Assembly: GCA_011317545.1 (NCBI GenBank)
Contig: WUJK01000018.1
Span: forward strand, 186,001-250,000
Length of the DNA stretch: 64,000 bases
Direction of reading: 5' to 3'
From: Coniella vitis
Lineage: Eukaryota; Ascomycota; Sordariomycetes; Diaporthales; Schizoparmaceae
A program made the position numbers and the translations under genes. The notes beneath the pieces are model-generated. The model saw only the letters and a program-made list of their open reading frames with translations. It did no database searches and was not told the DNA's origin. This document shows positions 11,699 to 25,226 of the stretch, piece by piece. The stretch's first letter is position 1. Every line of letters starts with the position of its first letter.

Positions 11699-12616
11699 TT
11701 AGGAGGCGTAAGCGTATTTGCCAATCTTGTTGAGCACCCACTCAGCCGCAACATCGGAGTAATCGTTCTCATAGGCGGTGTGCTTGGCCAGAAAGTCGCC
11801 AACAGCAGGAGAGCAGACGCTGTCGCCATAGTTGCACCAGTCCTGGGTAACGTTGCTGTAACGGCTGTCGAAGTTGTCGATCTGGTACTGCAGACGAGGG
11901 TATTTCTAGATTGCACACAAATGCTTGGGTTAGCTGACCAGAAGAAGCCTTGGGTCACCTAGGAGGGATAACGTACGCCTGTGGCATTCCATGGGTGGTC
12001 GCCAACATCGTAGTGCTCGTAGGGAATGTGACGAGGGTTGCCGAAGAAGATGTTGGCAATAACTACGAATTCGGTCGTGCCGCATTAGCTCATCATATTC
12101 GGATCAAACCAGGGCCATGAGGGGAAGAGAAAAGAGAAAACAAAACAAGAAAAAGGAAAACATACTCTTCTTTCCGTTCTCCTCTGTCACCAAGGGCGCC
12201 GTTGCGTTGCCCAGGTACTTTTGCCCACCGCCACCGGCCAGCGCATCGCCCACAATCAGGCAGCCCTGCGAGTACGACCCCAGCACGATCTTGCTGTCCG
12301 GGCATGCGTCGGCATAGGCGTTGATCTGGGCTCCGGCGGCAGCCAGACCGACAAAGTAGCTGTCTGTGGCCGTTTCGTTGGTTGCTGGATAGATGATATC
12401 CTCGTAGTTTGCCGTTGCCGTCATGTTGTTGAGGACGATGTCCTCGAACACGTTCCAGGGAAAGCCTGGGTAGGCTGCGCCGCTGCCGCGGCCGATCATG
12501 AAGTGCACATCGGCGCAGTCGGTGCTGTTTGCAAAAGTAGCGGCAGCCTTGGTGCCGCAGGCGCTCGCGACGAGCATGTGCAGACTAGCTGCGGCGAGAA
12601 CAGCGCGGGAAAACAT
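11699..12616 (-). CDS. Secreted cutinase (carbohydrate esterase family 5)
   Basis: Minus-strand exons 12616-12166, 12062-11977 and 11905-11699 give 247 residues. Cutinases are secreted serine esterases that cleave the cutin polyester of plant cuticle; the same CE5 family includes acetylxylan esterases, so the natural substrate cannot be fixed by sequence alone. The first 19 residues form a signal peptide ending in 'VASA'. The nucleophile elbow is 'GSYSQG' with Ser116, and the expected Asp and His follow as Asp207 in 'GDSVC' and His221 in 'AKH'. Cys20, Cys34, Cys105, Cys119, Cys203 and Cys210 can supply the usual disulfides. Length is typical of the family. The gene stands alone between long intergenic regions. 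Confidence 0.93.
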
Positions 12617-14845
12617 GGTCGAGACAGTTGTTTTGTTGGCTGGCCAGGTTGTTGCAATGGTGAGGGTTGAGGGCAGGTGGACAGAGAGGATCAGCTGTTG
12701 GACACCTCTGGGAGAACTATACTATAGTGTACTATATATCGTCCTGGAACATATACTTCAGATATCTCCTAAACGCATAGCACCATGTACGCGTATGCAG
12801 GACGCCATCACGGCACTTCTTACCCACCTCTCAGATTATTATGTATCATTCCGCAACAGGTCTCCGGAATACGCGTAAGCAAAGACGTCATTTTCCACTG
12901 TAAACCATAGTAGTGCCCCTCTGCTGGGTATGAAACTGTGGATCGGCCGAGACGGAGTGGCCAGATGGCTTTGCCAGGAAACAAATGCTGGGTTCCTATG
13001 CTCGGCTAATCGAGCCCAAAACGAACACATGGAGGACCTCCTTCTACCGCCATTCCGCAGAATATACTTTTCACACTAAGGCATCCTAGAGACTAGCGGC
13101 CTCGATGCTTGTGACTATGCATAGACAGCACTGACACTCGGAAATTGCGTAGCGTGTGTGGGCTGTAAGTACTCGGCTCCGAGCTGGACCATGCTTTGGG
13201 TTCTGTCGGATGGACTGCTACACTACATAGTACAAGGCCAAAATGTAGATCTGCTTCAAGGTATTTTATACCCATGCATTGTATATGTAGTAGCATATCT
13301 ATCAAAATATAAATCAGAGGTGCAAGTACCTAACATACAATTCAATCTTGTGGCACTGTGGTGTAGTAGTCCATCTGACATTAACGATCGAGGTGAACTC
13401 TGAGATAGCCTTAAGAAAACTTAGCTAACTGAATCTACGGCTAGCGGCAACGGTGGCTAAGATGCCTGTGGGTGCTGGTGCATGGGGCCACATGATGGCC
13501 CACAATATCTGACCTACCTGGGGCAGTACGTCTGGCGATGGTCCTACCGTTCTTCGTAGCTACTGGTCGACGCTTTACCGTGCTTCTAGGGTGTCTAATA
13601 GTAATGGAAAACCGCATACTATGTGCTATGTGTATCAAGGTGGACAGAACTCTATGTACTATAGTTATCGGATAGAACACTACACCACTGTGCTAAAATA
13701 TAGACGACTTTCAGGTATTGTGTACCTATGTATCGTATCTGACAGGTTCCATGGTGTCATACTCTATATACATACTAGATAGTAAAGACCAAACGATCAT
13801 ATTGGAAGTCGATCTCCATAGCAAAAAGCCCAGGAGTAAGAAAGGAGAAATGTGGGTGTATATAGTAAGTATGTGGAACTGATGCCACTGATGCCTGTGA
13901 TGCCCACAGTTGAGCACCGTCGCTACGAGGGCAAGACGAGGGCTCGGGGATAAGATAAGATAACATCCTGCGCCCCAGCCTTCAGCCACACAGAGAGGCA
14001 CAGCCACAAATAGGAGATGAGATCATACCAAGACCTCGCTACCACGAGCTTTGCGGCTTCTCACGGCTAGGCAACAAGTTTCACTGCCTCATACCAACAA
14101 AATGCCCCCGGCTTACTGGGCGACGCAACACTCCTCGTCACCCCCATGCATGCGCTGTGTACGATGCCAATGCTTTTATGACTGCCAGTCAAGAAGTGCA
14201 AAACGATATCCGCACTTTGACGAGGCCCCTAGAGCCAAGGCAGTGACATGAGCGATCTTGCTTGGGTGTCTCTCGAAATCATCTCTCGGCTGTGAGAGGA
14301 TAGCACATAGTCGATAAGTAAAAAATCTGTCTATTAACTGGATTCCCCAACCGTGCTTGGAGGGAACCAACACACAATAAGTGGTCCCCTTACACAGCCG
14401 CAAGTGGCAACCTTTCTAAGGCTCGAGCGCCACGCATAACGCTTACGACAACTCTGGGCGCCAGGGCGCCACGTTAACATGCTGATTTGGCCGAATCACC
14501 TGTAAGTCATGCTCTATGGGAAGGAGGGACTCAGCACTCAATACCATGTACAAGCTAAGCCACATGGTTTGCCTCTTCCAGTCATCTGGGCCGGCCCGTC
14601 ATTGGCTGCCACTGGCTCGTCCAAGGATACTTTGTACTTGTAGTAAAAGGCAAACAGCTTGTGATACGTACATGGCAGAGAGTAAGCTCGCTGTGCGTGC
14701 TGGCTGTGCCCCCATGAGTGGCAATCGTTGTCAGAGCGAAGCCATAAATCCACTGCCCCTTCTCTCCTGACATTTTCTTCCTGACCCTCTTTCGTGCTCT
14801 GCTCAACCATCCTCTCGCTTTCCACACCCCGTGAGTCGCTGATTC
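12617..14845. other. Long intergenic region without a supported gene
   Basis: About 2.2 kb separating divergently oriented cutinase and dynamin-like genes, so it should contain both promoters. It is rich in short TATAGTA/TACATAGTAC-type words (for example 13224-13233 and around 13651-13660), which belong to the recurrent intergenic motif described in the findings. The open frames are short and show no domains. No tRNA or other RNA gene was recognised. Confidence 0.55.
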
Positions 14846-17530
14846 ATGGTACTGGTTCACGACATGGAGAATAACCACTCCATAGACTCTGCGCTCGATA
14901 CGCAGGGTCTCGCCGACGAGCAGCGCGGTCTCCTCGAACTCATTGACAAGCTGCAGTTTGCCCAGCTCGACAATGTCAAACTACCGCAAATCTGTGTCGT
15001 GGGCGACCAGTCTGCTGGCAAGAGCTCGGTTCTTGAGGCCATCACCGGCACCCCCTTTCCTCGCGATGCTGGCGCATGCACACGATTCGCGACAGAGATT
15101 CGACTTCGACGCGCCGCCGAAACCAGCCTCAAAGTCTCCATCATTCCAGACAAGAACCGTGACCTGCAAGCGCAGGAGACTCTGCGCAACTTTGGCGGAA
15201 ATGTCACACAAGACATGTCCTTTGAGCACCTGATGCGCTACGCTGTCGACCTGATTGCGCCCAAAAACATCCCAGGCCGCTTTGCTGCCCGAGACATCCT
15301 GGTGGTGGAGAAGAGAGGCCCCGACCTGCCCCTGCTCACCCTGGTTGATCTGCCTGGTCTGGTCAAGAACGCCAACAACGACCAGTCACTCGACGACATC
15401 AAGACGATCGAGGCACTGTGCGACCGGTACATGAAGAGCTCGCGGACCATTGTGCTTGCGGTTGTTGGTGGCAATTCCGATTACGTGCAAGCGCCCATCC
15501 TCACCAAAGCGCGCACTTTCGATCCTACGGGAGCGCGGACAATCGGTGTCCTCACCAAGCCAGATCTGACCGAGTCGATTGGTCTAGAGGACAAGTTTAT
15601 CGATCTCGTCAACAACAAGGACAAAGCCAACATTTTCAAGTTGGGCTGGTATGTCCTGCTCAACCCAGGCCCCCGCGAACCAGGCCAGCCGTGGCCGACA
15701 ACGCAACAGCGCAAACAGCGCGAAGAGGACTTCTTTGGCCGGGGCAAATGGCGCTCCCTCCCGTCTGAGATGTGTGGTGCCGATGCACTCAAAGCCAAGC
15801 TTAGCGTGCAGCTGCAGCGACACATTGGGCGTCACGTCAAGTCTCTGCGCCGCCAGATCCAGACAGCGCTCGATGAGACAGATGCCGAGCTCAAGAGCAT
15901 GGGCGAGGGCCGCGACACGCCCGAGGAGATGAGAATCGAGCTCGTGGAGCTCTTCAGCGCCTCCAAAGAACTGGTGATCCCCGCCGTGTACGGCTTCTAC
16001 AAGAACCCGCCAGGCAAGAACTTTTTCCGTTCCACGGCCGACCCACGAGGCACGCCGGCGCAGAACCTGCGCGCCCGCGCCGCAGAAGAGAACGACGTCT
16101 TCGCCCAGCGGATACGGCAACACGGCCGCAAGTTTGGCTTTGCGACAAGCGGCGGAAGGCCTTCCAGTGAGAGCGACGTCCAGGTGAGCTCGGAATCGCA
16201 AAAGCAAAACTACGTGCGCTCCGAAGTCCAGATGCTGCTCAAGCAGATCCGCGGGTCCGAGTTCCCTGGAGACGCCAAGCCACGTGCCGTGTACATGCTC
16301 TTCCAGAACTACAGCGAATACTGGCCCAAACTGGCGCAGGAGCACAAGGACAATCTCGGCGTGGTGTGCAACGAGTTCCTCTCGGAGCTCATTGACTATG
16401 CCTGGCCCAAGCGCATGCGTGAGCCCCTCCGGCGGCATTTTCTCGACCCCCAGATGCGCGCCCTGATGGACAAAGCGCAGCGGGAACTCGATTTGCTCAC
16501 GCAGGACATGCACCTCGAGGTGCAGCCGTACGACCCCGAGTACGAGGAGAAGCTGCGGCGGTGGCAGCAAGAGGCCACGGCCGAGGGCAACACGTACAGC
16601 GAGGCGCAAGAAGTGCTCGAGAAGATGCTGATCTACTACGACCTCACTGCCAAGAGCTTCATCCGCAATGTCATTATGCAGGTTGTCGAGCGGCATCTTT
16701 TGCAGGGCATGTACAGCGTCTTTGAGAGTGTCAAGTGCTTGAGCATGACGACTGAGATCATCGAGGCGATTGCAGCCGAGAACAAGGAGACGAGGGAGCG
16801 CCGCTTGATGCTCAAGGGGCGCAAGCGCGCAATTGAAGAGGCTAAGGATGTGTGTGCTAGTCTGGCCATGCGCAAGGAGCTGCGCATGTATGCGGACGAG
16901 GCGGCTTCGGATGGTGAGACGTCAGATGACGAGTCGGCATCGACAACGAATACACCTCCGCGACGCACCTCGGGTGGTCATAGTAGGGCTAGCTGGAAGA
17001 GCTGGGAGGATGGCTCGGGAGCCAGCAATCCGCCGCCGCCACAACCGCCTACGGCACCATCAAGACCACCGCCACGGAAGCAGCCTGCTGCTGCTGCTGC
17101 TGCACCGCCAGTTGTGACCAACGGCTACGCCAACGGCATGGATGCGGCGACTGCTGCGTCTTTGGCTTCTCAGGCGCAGGGCAGGGCAAAGACGGCGCAT
17201 TATCTGCCTGAACACGATGACATTTACTCGACGCCGTCACCTACAAACGCACGCTCACCCGTTGCGCCCAACTCTGCACCACCGCCACCTCCTCCTCGGC
17301 CAGACAAGATTGGCATGGATGAAGGGTATTATGCCCATGATGCCGGTACGTTTTTCAATGTTCGAAACAATATCAACTAGTGATGTGTATTGGAATGCTA
17401 ACAATTTGCCCTCAAACTAGGCCTGAACGGGAGACCTTCGTTTGAAGAGTATGGAAGCTACTCCTCGGTGAATAGTGGCCATGGCGCGCCAAAGAGAGGA
17501 CAGATTCGCAAGATTTTGGGTCGTGCTTGA
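14846..17530 (+). CDS. Dynamin-like large GTPase with proline-rich tail
   Basis: Exons 14846-17345 and 17421-17530 give 869 residues. Dynamin-family GTPases self-assemble on membranes and drive fission or remodelling. Visible GTPase motifs are G1 'GDQSAGKSS' (53-61), G3 'DLPG' from Asp168 and G4 'TKPD' (237-240). The stalk follows, and the GTPase effector domain lies at about 595-625. There is no PH domain and no membrane helix, unlike classical dynamin or Mgm1. The last 150 residues are disordered and carry two polyproline patches and an alanine run, suggesting SH3-type partners. It does not look like the Vps1 or Dnm1 orthologue; it resembles the extra, Mx-like dynamins common in filamentous fungi, whose roles are mostly unknown. 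A second in-frame ATG six codons downstream is an alternative start. Confidence 0.9.
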
Positions 17531-18339
17531 GGAGTGATTGCTCACTTCGAGGCGAGGATATAAGGGCAGAAAGGCGTTCTTGGAAAGATTATGCATAGCG
17601 ACCAGTCATAAGGATTCATGGTTTCTTCTCTTCGGTTTATTGGCTTGATTACATTTCGCTCTGAACATTAGCACTTTGGGTACTCAGCCCTTCTATATGA
17701 CTATGTTTTGCCACTCATCGAGCCCACTGGCGTCACACGTTTCGTCCTTTACGCCTTCAGGCCACCTCGTATAATGAATGGGAGAGAGTAGGCGCCGACC
17801 ATGTCTAAAGGCAGCCCTTCGACTCCTGATTGGCCGGCTGACAAGTTGTTGTTGTTCAAGCAACCCGAGACGCCGGTGCCTGTCCCAGGAGGGCTCCTGA
17901 TGAGACTTGGTACTTATACTTAACAAGTGGCCCAGCAGCCCCCTTCAACAGCCGCGGGGGAAAGGGCGGAACAGGTTGCTGTTGCTGGTCCTGGTCCTGG
18001 TTTGGAAGGGGCTGGCGCTTGCTTAACCGACCGGACTGCGACTGCCTCAGCATGTAAGGGTAAGAACATGGCTCTGCGTCTTTGTCATGGGTTATCAAAG
18101 TCGCGCCTTGGCTTCTTGTTGATCCTGCCTTGGGCTCCTTGGGCTCTTTTGTAACACCGCTCTCCTAGTCTCGGGTTCTCCTCGCCGCCACCATCTTCAC
18201 CGCCACCCGTATATTGTTTGGCGTCCCGTTGTGCTTCCCATCGCGTGTCTTTCTCTCTCTTGTTCTTTTGCTTGAATACAACATTGGCGCCGTTGACGCT
18301 TTCTCTCGTTCAAGTACATCTTTGCTCTCATCCATCGTT
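17531..18339. other. Intergenic, 3' of dynamin-like gene and promoter of membrane protein gene
   Basis: No gene is supported. A short CTGGTC-type repeat occurs near 17980-18000, and pyrimidine-rich leader sequence (18150-18330) precedes the next gene, as is usual in fungal promoters. Confidence 0.5.
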
Positions 18340-19430
18340 ATGGCTTTCGCATCGCTGAACTGTTCACATCCTCCGTCGGCAGCCGCTACAAATGCTGGTA
18401 TTGCAGGTATCGGAGTAAGTCGCTCTTATCTTCCAGAGTAACGATCAAACGGCATCCTCTCCAAGGTCAAAGCTTTGTCTTCCACAGGAAAGCTGAAACT
18501 GACTAAGATGTTTGTCTCACTCAGGTTCTCCTCGGCTTCATGGTGCCCGCGTGTGCCTCGATCCTCCTGGCGTTCTCACTCATCATTCAAGAGTCCTTTT
18601 TCGGGTATAACGCGCCTGGAAGAGGCCACATCCGCCGCAAACTGCTCTTTGCCCTATCGGACCAACAAATCATCTACGGAATTGGCATCCAGGCCGTGGG
18701 CCTGGCCCAAATGACGACCCTCATCCCCTACCATTTCTTTATCATCTGGATGTCATCGATTCTTTCGACAGCCGTGCACAACTCCTCTCTTCTCGTGCTC
18801 GTGTGCGATCTTCAGACCGACAAGGTGCTCCGCTGGCTGCGCCACCTGCTCATGTTTGCTAATCTCGTCCTGGGCTGCGTGTTCGCGATCATGATGGTCC
18901 AAGTGGTGAACAGGAATATGGAAAACTCGACAAACCCAACAGCGTGTGCATGGGTGGACAGCGCGCCCCGAGGAGATGAACAGGGCAACCATACTGTGTC
19001 CATGGCGGGAACTCTGGCTGTCATAGGAGGCAACGTGGTGGTCTTTACCGCAGCGACCTGGTTTCTCAATGACACCAAGCAGGTCGCCTTCAAGTGGCTG
19101 CAGTTGACCGGTATTGGCTGCATGAGCATTATTGCAGCGATGGCAATGGCTAGAATCCTTATTTCGTCGCAGGCGTTTGGCAGGCCGGGCACGCCGCTGG
19201 CAGACAAGGGGGAAGTGGCGTGGAGTTTCTCCACGTCGGTGACACTGTTGATGTTGGCGTTGCCGTTGATGACAGTGCTGGAGATTTACCGGAAAGAAGG
19301 ACAAAAGTCGCGCGAAAAGGAGAGTGATCCTGAAAAGAACTACTCGGGCGGGCGAGTTCCAAACACTCCTTGTCTGCACCACGTACCAGATACCATTGTG
19401 ATGGGTGGGCCAACTACCTACACTGGCTGA
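18340..19430 (+). CDS. Orphan seven-transmembrane protein
   Basis: Exons 18340-18414 and 18525-19430 (GTAAGT donor, CTCAG acceptor, phase 0) give 326 residues. No family was recognised with confidence. Hydrophobic helices can be read near residues 23-43, 68-92 (after a basic 'RRK' loop), 96-118, 127-147, 172-192, 206-226 and 251-270, which makes about seven. A short N-terminus rich in Ala/Asn precedes helix 1, and the loop after helix 4 holds potential N-glycosylation sites (NST, NHT). The C-terminus is hydrophilic and charged. This architecture is common for fungal integral membrane proteins of unknown role, including GPCR-like ones, but no diagnostic motif of a receptor class or transporter is visible. 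The first exon is short, and the start codon is the only one in frame before the intron. Confidence 0.8.
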
Positions 19431-20946
19431 ACAGATGATGATTGAGGGAGAAGAAGAGACTGCAAGGCATTGTTAAACAAGTATGTGGATATTGTGTATT
19501 GTTGGGTCAATTCCTGGAAGCAAACCCACTTGTCTTCTTTCCTCTTCACTTGTTGTACTGCACAGCTGAAGGAGTATTGCAAAGGCAGACGTCCCAGAAC
19601 TATGAGAGATGATACAATAAATACCCTTTTTCTTTTCGCGTTTTCGGCACAGGCTTTTGAGCATCCAAGATGATAGCAAGAATAAACATTGAAGCAAATC
19701 AACCAAGCCTGTTGGCGGGTTAGCTGATCAGCCGTCATGATCTTTTGTCCGAGTGTCTTTGACTCTTCGTATATGCAACTTTTCTTATACCGTTGATCAA
19801 CATTTGATTTATTTTTGGTATGGCTGAGCAGCGATATGTCTTCTCGCCATTCTGTGGCATATCTACGGTGGTTGTTCTGCATCTTGTTTGTTATCGATGA
19901 GTGAGTATGCATATTCAATATGTTTTCATTGATGGAACTGAGTATTGGTGATGGTGGTCCAGGAAGAAAGAACCATCAGCTGCTTTCTCTACAAGTGTTA
20001 CTGAGATCAGTAGACCATCGATGTAGTTGGCCAGCCTTGTAGAATAGACCAAGGTATTCATAACTCTATATTAAGGTTATTTTCAGTTTTGATACCGTGG
20101 ACAAGTGGCGCCGTGACACTTCTTGTGAGCCACTTCTCAACATTTCCTGGCAAAAGACATACTGTTGACATAGGTATATTGTTATTGTAGGTGCAAAGGT
20201 CTGATATATTCTAGTTCATAATAGGACCAATTGTGGCTATGGGTGAGCGCAATGGCGGAAGGGGGGGGGGAGGCTGAATATGTGAGGGCTTGAAGATACT
20301 GTGGAACCACTCGCTAACATGCAATAGCATTTGCGCGCTATTATATATTATACAGTTTCGATATTTTGAATGTGTATCTCAAATCAACAACCTCTCGGTT
20401 ATGTAGTCCTGTTTCTGTCTCAATTTTGACCGTTTGGCACGCTGTGTTCGTCTTGATACTGTATTGTCGTTCGGCAAACATCAAGGTACGCAAGACGGGC
20501 GGTTGCATGTAAGTTAGGTACATAGTACATAGTACATAGTAGTAGCGGCATTCGTAGGGCTGTTGCACACTGTAATATGCACTGTCCAATTGTCTCCGTA
20601 CTTGAAAATAGTGGATGCGGTTCGCAAAGTAGCGGGGGCTGGCCCCCTAGAGCCATCCCGGGACCCCCTGGCAACGTCACTAGGAAATAGGTGCTACAGT
20701 AGCATCAACAGCTAAAGTAAACCCCAGACGGGCCAGCCAGACACATGTTGACGATCCTCAACACCAGCATTCTCGCCTTCTGACCACCACAGCCCCTCGC
20801 GACCCAATCCACGATCCCACACTACATCACCGCAGGAGCTGGTCCGTCTTGGGATGCTGAGCTGGCCTGCGCGCTCATTGACAGACAGCACTCTCAAACA
20901 ACCAACAATGTAACTGGAAATCGACTAGCCAAGCTGTTTTCGCACC
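19431..20946. other. Intergenic, no gene supported
   Basis: Contains a poly-G tract around 20260-20270, three tandem copies of the heptamer ACATAGT inside 20518-20542, and a GC-rich palindromic stretch near 20633-20660. The minus-strand open frame around 19418-19918 lacks domain or composition support. Confidence 0.5.
20518..20542. repeat. Tandem ACATAGT heptamers
   Basis: GTACATAGTACATAGTACAT followed by AGTAG, that is three head-to-tail copies of a seven-base unit. The same core (TACATAGTAC or GTACTATGTAC) is found at several other intergenic places in the window. Confidence 0.8.
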
Positions 20947-23900
20947 ATGGAACAGCCCTTTTCCACCTCCAAAGTGACAGGTTCGTCTTCCCTTGCGCCT
21001 GTCCTCTTGACCCCTTGGGGCTCTGGCCGCTGACTTCTCTTTCCTCCAGTCGAGTACTTCGACCCTCACGACGTGTACAAGCTTGTCAAACCAGGCCTTA
21101 TCCCGCGCCTCCCGCTGCGCAACCTCCATTGGCAATCCCACGCCGGGCCCCTCCGCTCCATCGAAACCCTCCACGTCGAGCTCCTCGACGCCCTCCACCC
21201 AGAGACCAACCCCCTCCCAAGTAGGCCAGGCACATCCATCTATCCTCCCAGCAGCAGTGGCGGCGGTGGTGGTGGTGGTGGGGACGATGGCTTCACGACA
21301 CAATCCCTGAGCGGCTCCGCTGGCGGTGGCGGGGACGACAGTTTCCCATCCAAACCATTCTCCCCAGGCTACGGGCCCTCAGTTGCCTCTGTGCGCCGCC
21401 ACCAGATCCCCGGGCTGCGCCGCACCCCCTACCTCAAGATCTTGTTTGTGCGCTGCGACGACAACGACGCGTACAAGTCGAGTGTGCGCGCCGAGGTGCG
21501 CGAGTGGATCAAAGAACACACGGGCCCGGCGTCCTCGAGCGGCAGCGGGAGTGGTGGCGGTGGTGGCGGCGGGGCAAGTGGGAGTGGCAGCGGCAGCGGG
21601 AAAAAGGGCGATGCGCGCAACAACAACAACAGCAGCAAGGGCGCAGAGAACCACGACGCGTTTGAGTGGCTGATTGTGCACGTGGTCGTGCCCAACACGG
21701 TTGCCGCGACGCAGCCGCGCTTCTCGAGCGGCAAGGGCGGGGACGGTGGTTCCGACTCGGTGGTGCCGGCCAAGACCTCGACGTCGCTTTGGGGCAAGAC
21801 ATCGACCACGATTCTCGAAAAGCTGCGGGGCGATTTCAATCATGCGTCGTCGTCGTCAGGGAGCAGCAGTAGCAGCAGTGGCGGCAACAAGTACGCGGGT
21901 GGCTACGTGGATCGCATTGCGCAGATTCGCATCGGCATCAATGATGTGCCGTACGATTTGCTCCCGCGCGTTGTGCCCGCCGTGCCGACCGGGTATAAGG
22001 AGACGGAGGAGGACGCAAAAGCGGCGTGGGCAGACCTGATTGATGAGATGAAGCACTTGATTCTCACGAGCTTCGACCTCCGCGTTACGCAGTACGAAGA
22101 GGATATTAGAGAAAAAGACGCGCAGAGGAGTCTGCCAGGGTGGAACTTTTGCACCTTTTTCATACTCAAAGAAGGCCTTGCGAGGGGCTTCGAGAGCGTC
22201 GGGCTGGTCGAGGACTCGCTGGTGGGCTACGACGAGCTGAGTGTCGGCTTGGACGCAGTTATCAAGGAGCAGGCTGTCGTGGCCGATGACTCGCCAGAGG
22301 TGCCGGGTGGCTCGCTGCTCCCGTACACGGAGGACCTCAAGCAGATTGGGCAACGCGCCATGGCTATTGCCAGCAGCGGCACGATGGAGTTTGAAGATGA
22401 AGAGCAGGTGGACCTGCAGGCCGCGAGTGGCAGCAACAATACTTACACCAGCCACAACAACAACTTTGACGACATACCCGTTTCTTACCTCAAGAAACCC
22501 TACCGCGAACTCATTCTCGCCAACAACGTGTCGCTCTTTGACTTTCGATGCTACATTTTCGCGAGGCAGATTTCCCTACTCTTACGCTTGGGCAATGCGT
22601 GGTCGACGCGTGAAGAGCTCGTCGCAAAGCTGAGAGAGCAGCAGGAGGCTGTGCTGCACGGCGTGGCACCGCGTGCCATCCCTCCCACACAGGCGGACGA
22701 GTCGGAAAAGCTGTCTATGCTTGCCGAGATCTGCAAACGGACGCTGGAGTTTATACCCTCAGTGTCGCATGTGATGCGGCGGGATGTCATTGCTGCGTTG
22801 GCGACGACGGAGCAAAAGAAGGGCGCCAAGGACGGGACCACTGAAGAAGAGGCACGGGAGAAAGACGCCGATGAGGGGAACAGTAATCTTGTGGCCGAGG
22901 TCGCTGAGAATATCGTTGCTTCGTTTGCGTTTTCCGTGGCGCAACAGGTGCTGGCGCAGACGTCGACCAAGGCACTGCCGATTTCCCCTGCTACTATTGC
23001 GGCCTCTGTGGCTGGCGGGGATGAGGACGGTGGCAGTGCAGAGACCACAGCGACGATTCCAGATCCCAAAGCCATGGTGCACCCTGCGAGGACGACTTCG
23101 TTGCGCGTCAGCACGGCTGGCAATCGGCTGACCTCGATACCGAGTCCCAACTTCTTCCCCGGCCCCGGCGACAAGCGCAGGGCAAGCGCTGCCGACGTTC
23201 AGGACACGGTCGATAAACTGCACCGCAAGGCGGGCATGGAAGAGCTGGCTGCTAGGAGGGCTGAGCTGTATGCCTTGTCGCGGAACATCCTCGAGGAAGC
23301 GGGCAGGAAGAGAGGGTGGAGGAATGGGTGGTCGTCTGCGCCGGTGATTGGGGACTCTGGGTGGCACAGTGCGGCCACGACAGAGATGGAAGAGGTCGAC
23401 CTCAACGACGATGCGCCAGCAGGCCAGCCTGGCCAGGGTGCCTCGGACGAGCAGCTACACGGGCCGCAGTACACCCTCGCTGGGCTGGACAGCAAGCTTC
23501 TCCGGACCGCGCTCGACAACAAAGACGACTTCTACCGGCTCTACGAGATGCTCACCGACAAGGCACTGCAGCACTATGCTGTCGCAGACCTGACGCACTC
23601 TGTGCTTGCCCGCATGTCGGATCTGGCCGTGGTCAAGTACCACTTGGAAGACTATGCCGCCGCAGCGACGTACTTTGTGCGGACGACGCCCTTCTATGGC
23701 GAGAGCGGATGGAGTCTCTTGGAGCTGTCCATGCTTGTCATGTACTCTCATTGCTTGCGCCAGCTGGAGCGCCATGATGAGTACATCCGCGTCGTGCTCA
23801 AGCTGCTGTCCAAGGCGGCCAACTCGGAAAAGGACAGACTGCGCGCAAAGGGTTCCTTGCGCATTGGCGGCGATGTGCCCAACACCTTTACGGCATATGC

Positions 23901-25187
23901 GGAAAAGGGAGCCTTCAAGGGATTCCTCCCTGCATTTCTGGCAGCTGCACAGGCGTTTGGCAAAGATGTCAAGCACTCGCTGCAAAACTTCTTCACGGGG
24001 ATTGCGCTCGAAGGGACCCCCGTGTATGAAGAGGGCAAGGACAGTTTTGTCCTTGGCGTGAAAATGTACAGCGTGCTGGCCGATGGACTACCGGTTGACA
24101 AAGCCATGCTGCGGCTTGTGACCACGGGCGGTGCGCGCGAACTGTGGCTTGAGAATATCCCGCAAGACGACCTGGAGCAGCCGCTCATACTCAAGCCCGG
24201 GCGCAACAGGATGCGCTTCCGCGGCAGCGCGATGAGCCCCGGGATCTACGAAGTGGACCGCATCCAGCTGACCAGCGGGCTGCTCAAGCTCAACTTTGAA
24301 CGACAAGCCTTTGCGCCGCACTCCAATGCCGCGAACCATCATCATCAACAGCAGCAGCAGCACCACCACCACCACCGCGGCAACGATACCGTCAATTTGC
24401 GACATCCTTACGTGGCACTCTTTCAGCGCGCGGACACGCTTGACTTGGTGGTCGAGCCGTCGCCTGTTGTGCAGCTGGACAGGAACAATGCCATGGACCT
24501 GACGCTTACGACGGGGTGGAACGAGGTCGAGACGTGCGCGATTCGCATACGGTCTGGCACGGGCGGGTTGCGGCTGTTGACGAGCGAGGCGGCCGTGATT
24601 GGAAGCGGGGGCCCGGCAGGGCCTCAGCCCAAGACACCGGAGCCGGGGCTGTTTTCCTTTGAAAAGCTCGATGCGGGCTCGTCGGTGAGGTTCAGGATCC
24701 CCTTTACCACGGAGCAAGACGTGGGCAGCGTCTCAGTCAAGGTGGAGGTTGTCTATACCACGGCAAGCGGAGGAGGAGGAGGAGGAGGAACATACACACT
24801 CCTCAAAACGCCATCCATCCCGCTCTCACTGAAACTGGGAGTCAACGTGCAGGACGTCTTCAAACACGCGTCGCTCTTCTCGCGCTTCACCGTCTCCACA
24901 TCCACGGCGAGCCCGCTGCGCCTCTTCTCCTCGCAGCTGGACGAATCGGACGTGTTTGAGGCGAGACACGGCGTGGGTGTTGCGGCGCCCACGACACACC
25001 CTGTGGTGATCTTCCCCAAGCAGCCGGCGAGCCTGTTGTATCAGATCAAGCGCAAGCAGGCGTGCCTGCGCATCACACCCAAGACGCAAAAGACGATGCA
25101 TTTGCGGCTGTGCTACAGTGTGTTGCGGGAGGAGATTGCGGAGAACATACGGGATTCACTCACGGATGCGCTCAGGGCCAAGGAAGG

Positions 25188-25226
<39 letters not shown>

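Noticed and set aside
15584..16696. 370-codon minus-strand frame
   Set aside because: It is the antisense shadow of the dynamin-like gene in GC-rich coding DNA; His/Leu/Val-rich without domains.
18753..19382. 209-codon minus-strand frame
   Set aside because: Antisense shadow of the seven-helix protein gene.
19418..19918. 166-codon minus-strand frame
   Set aside because: No domain, lies in 3' and intergenic sequence, no supporting splice sites.
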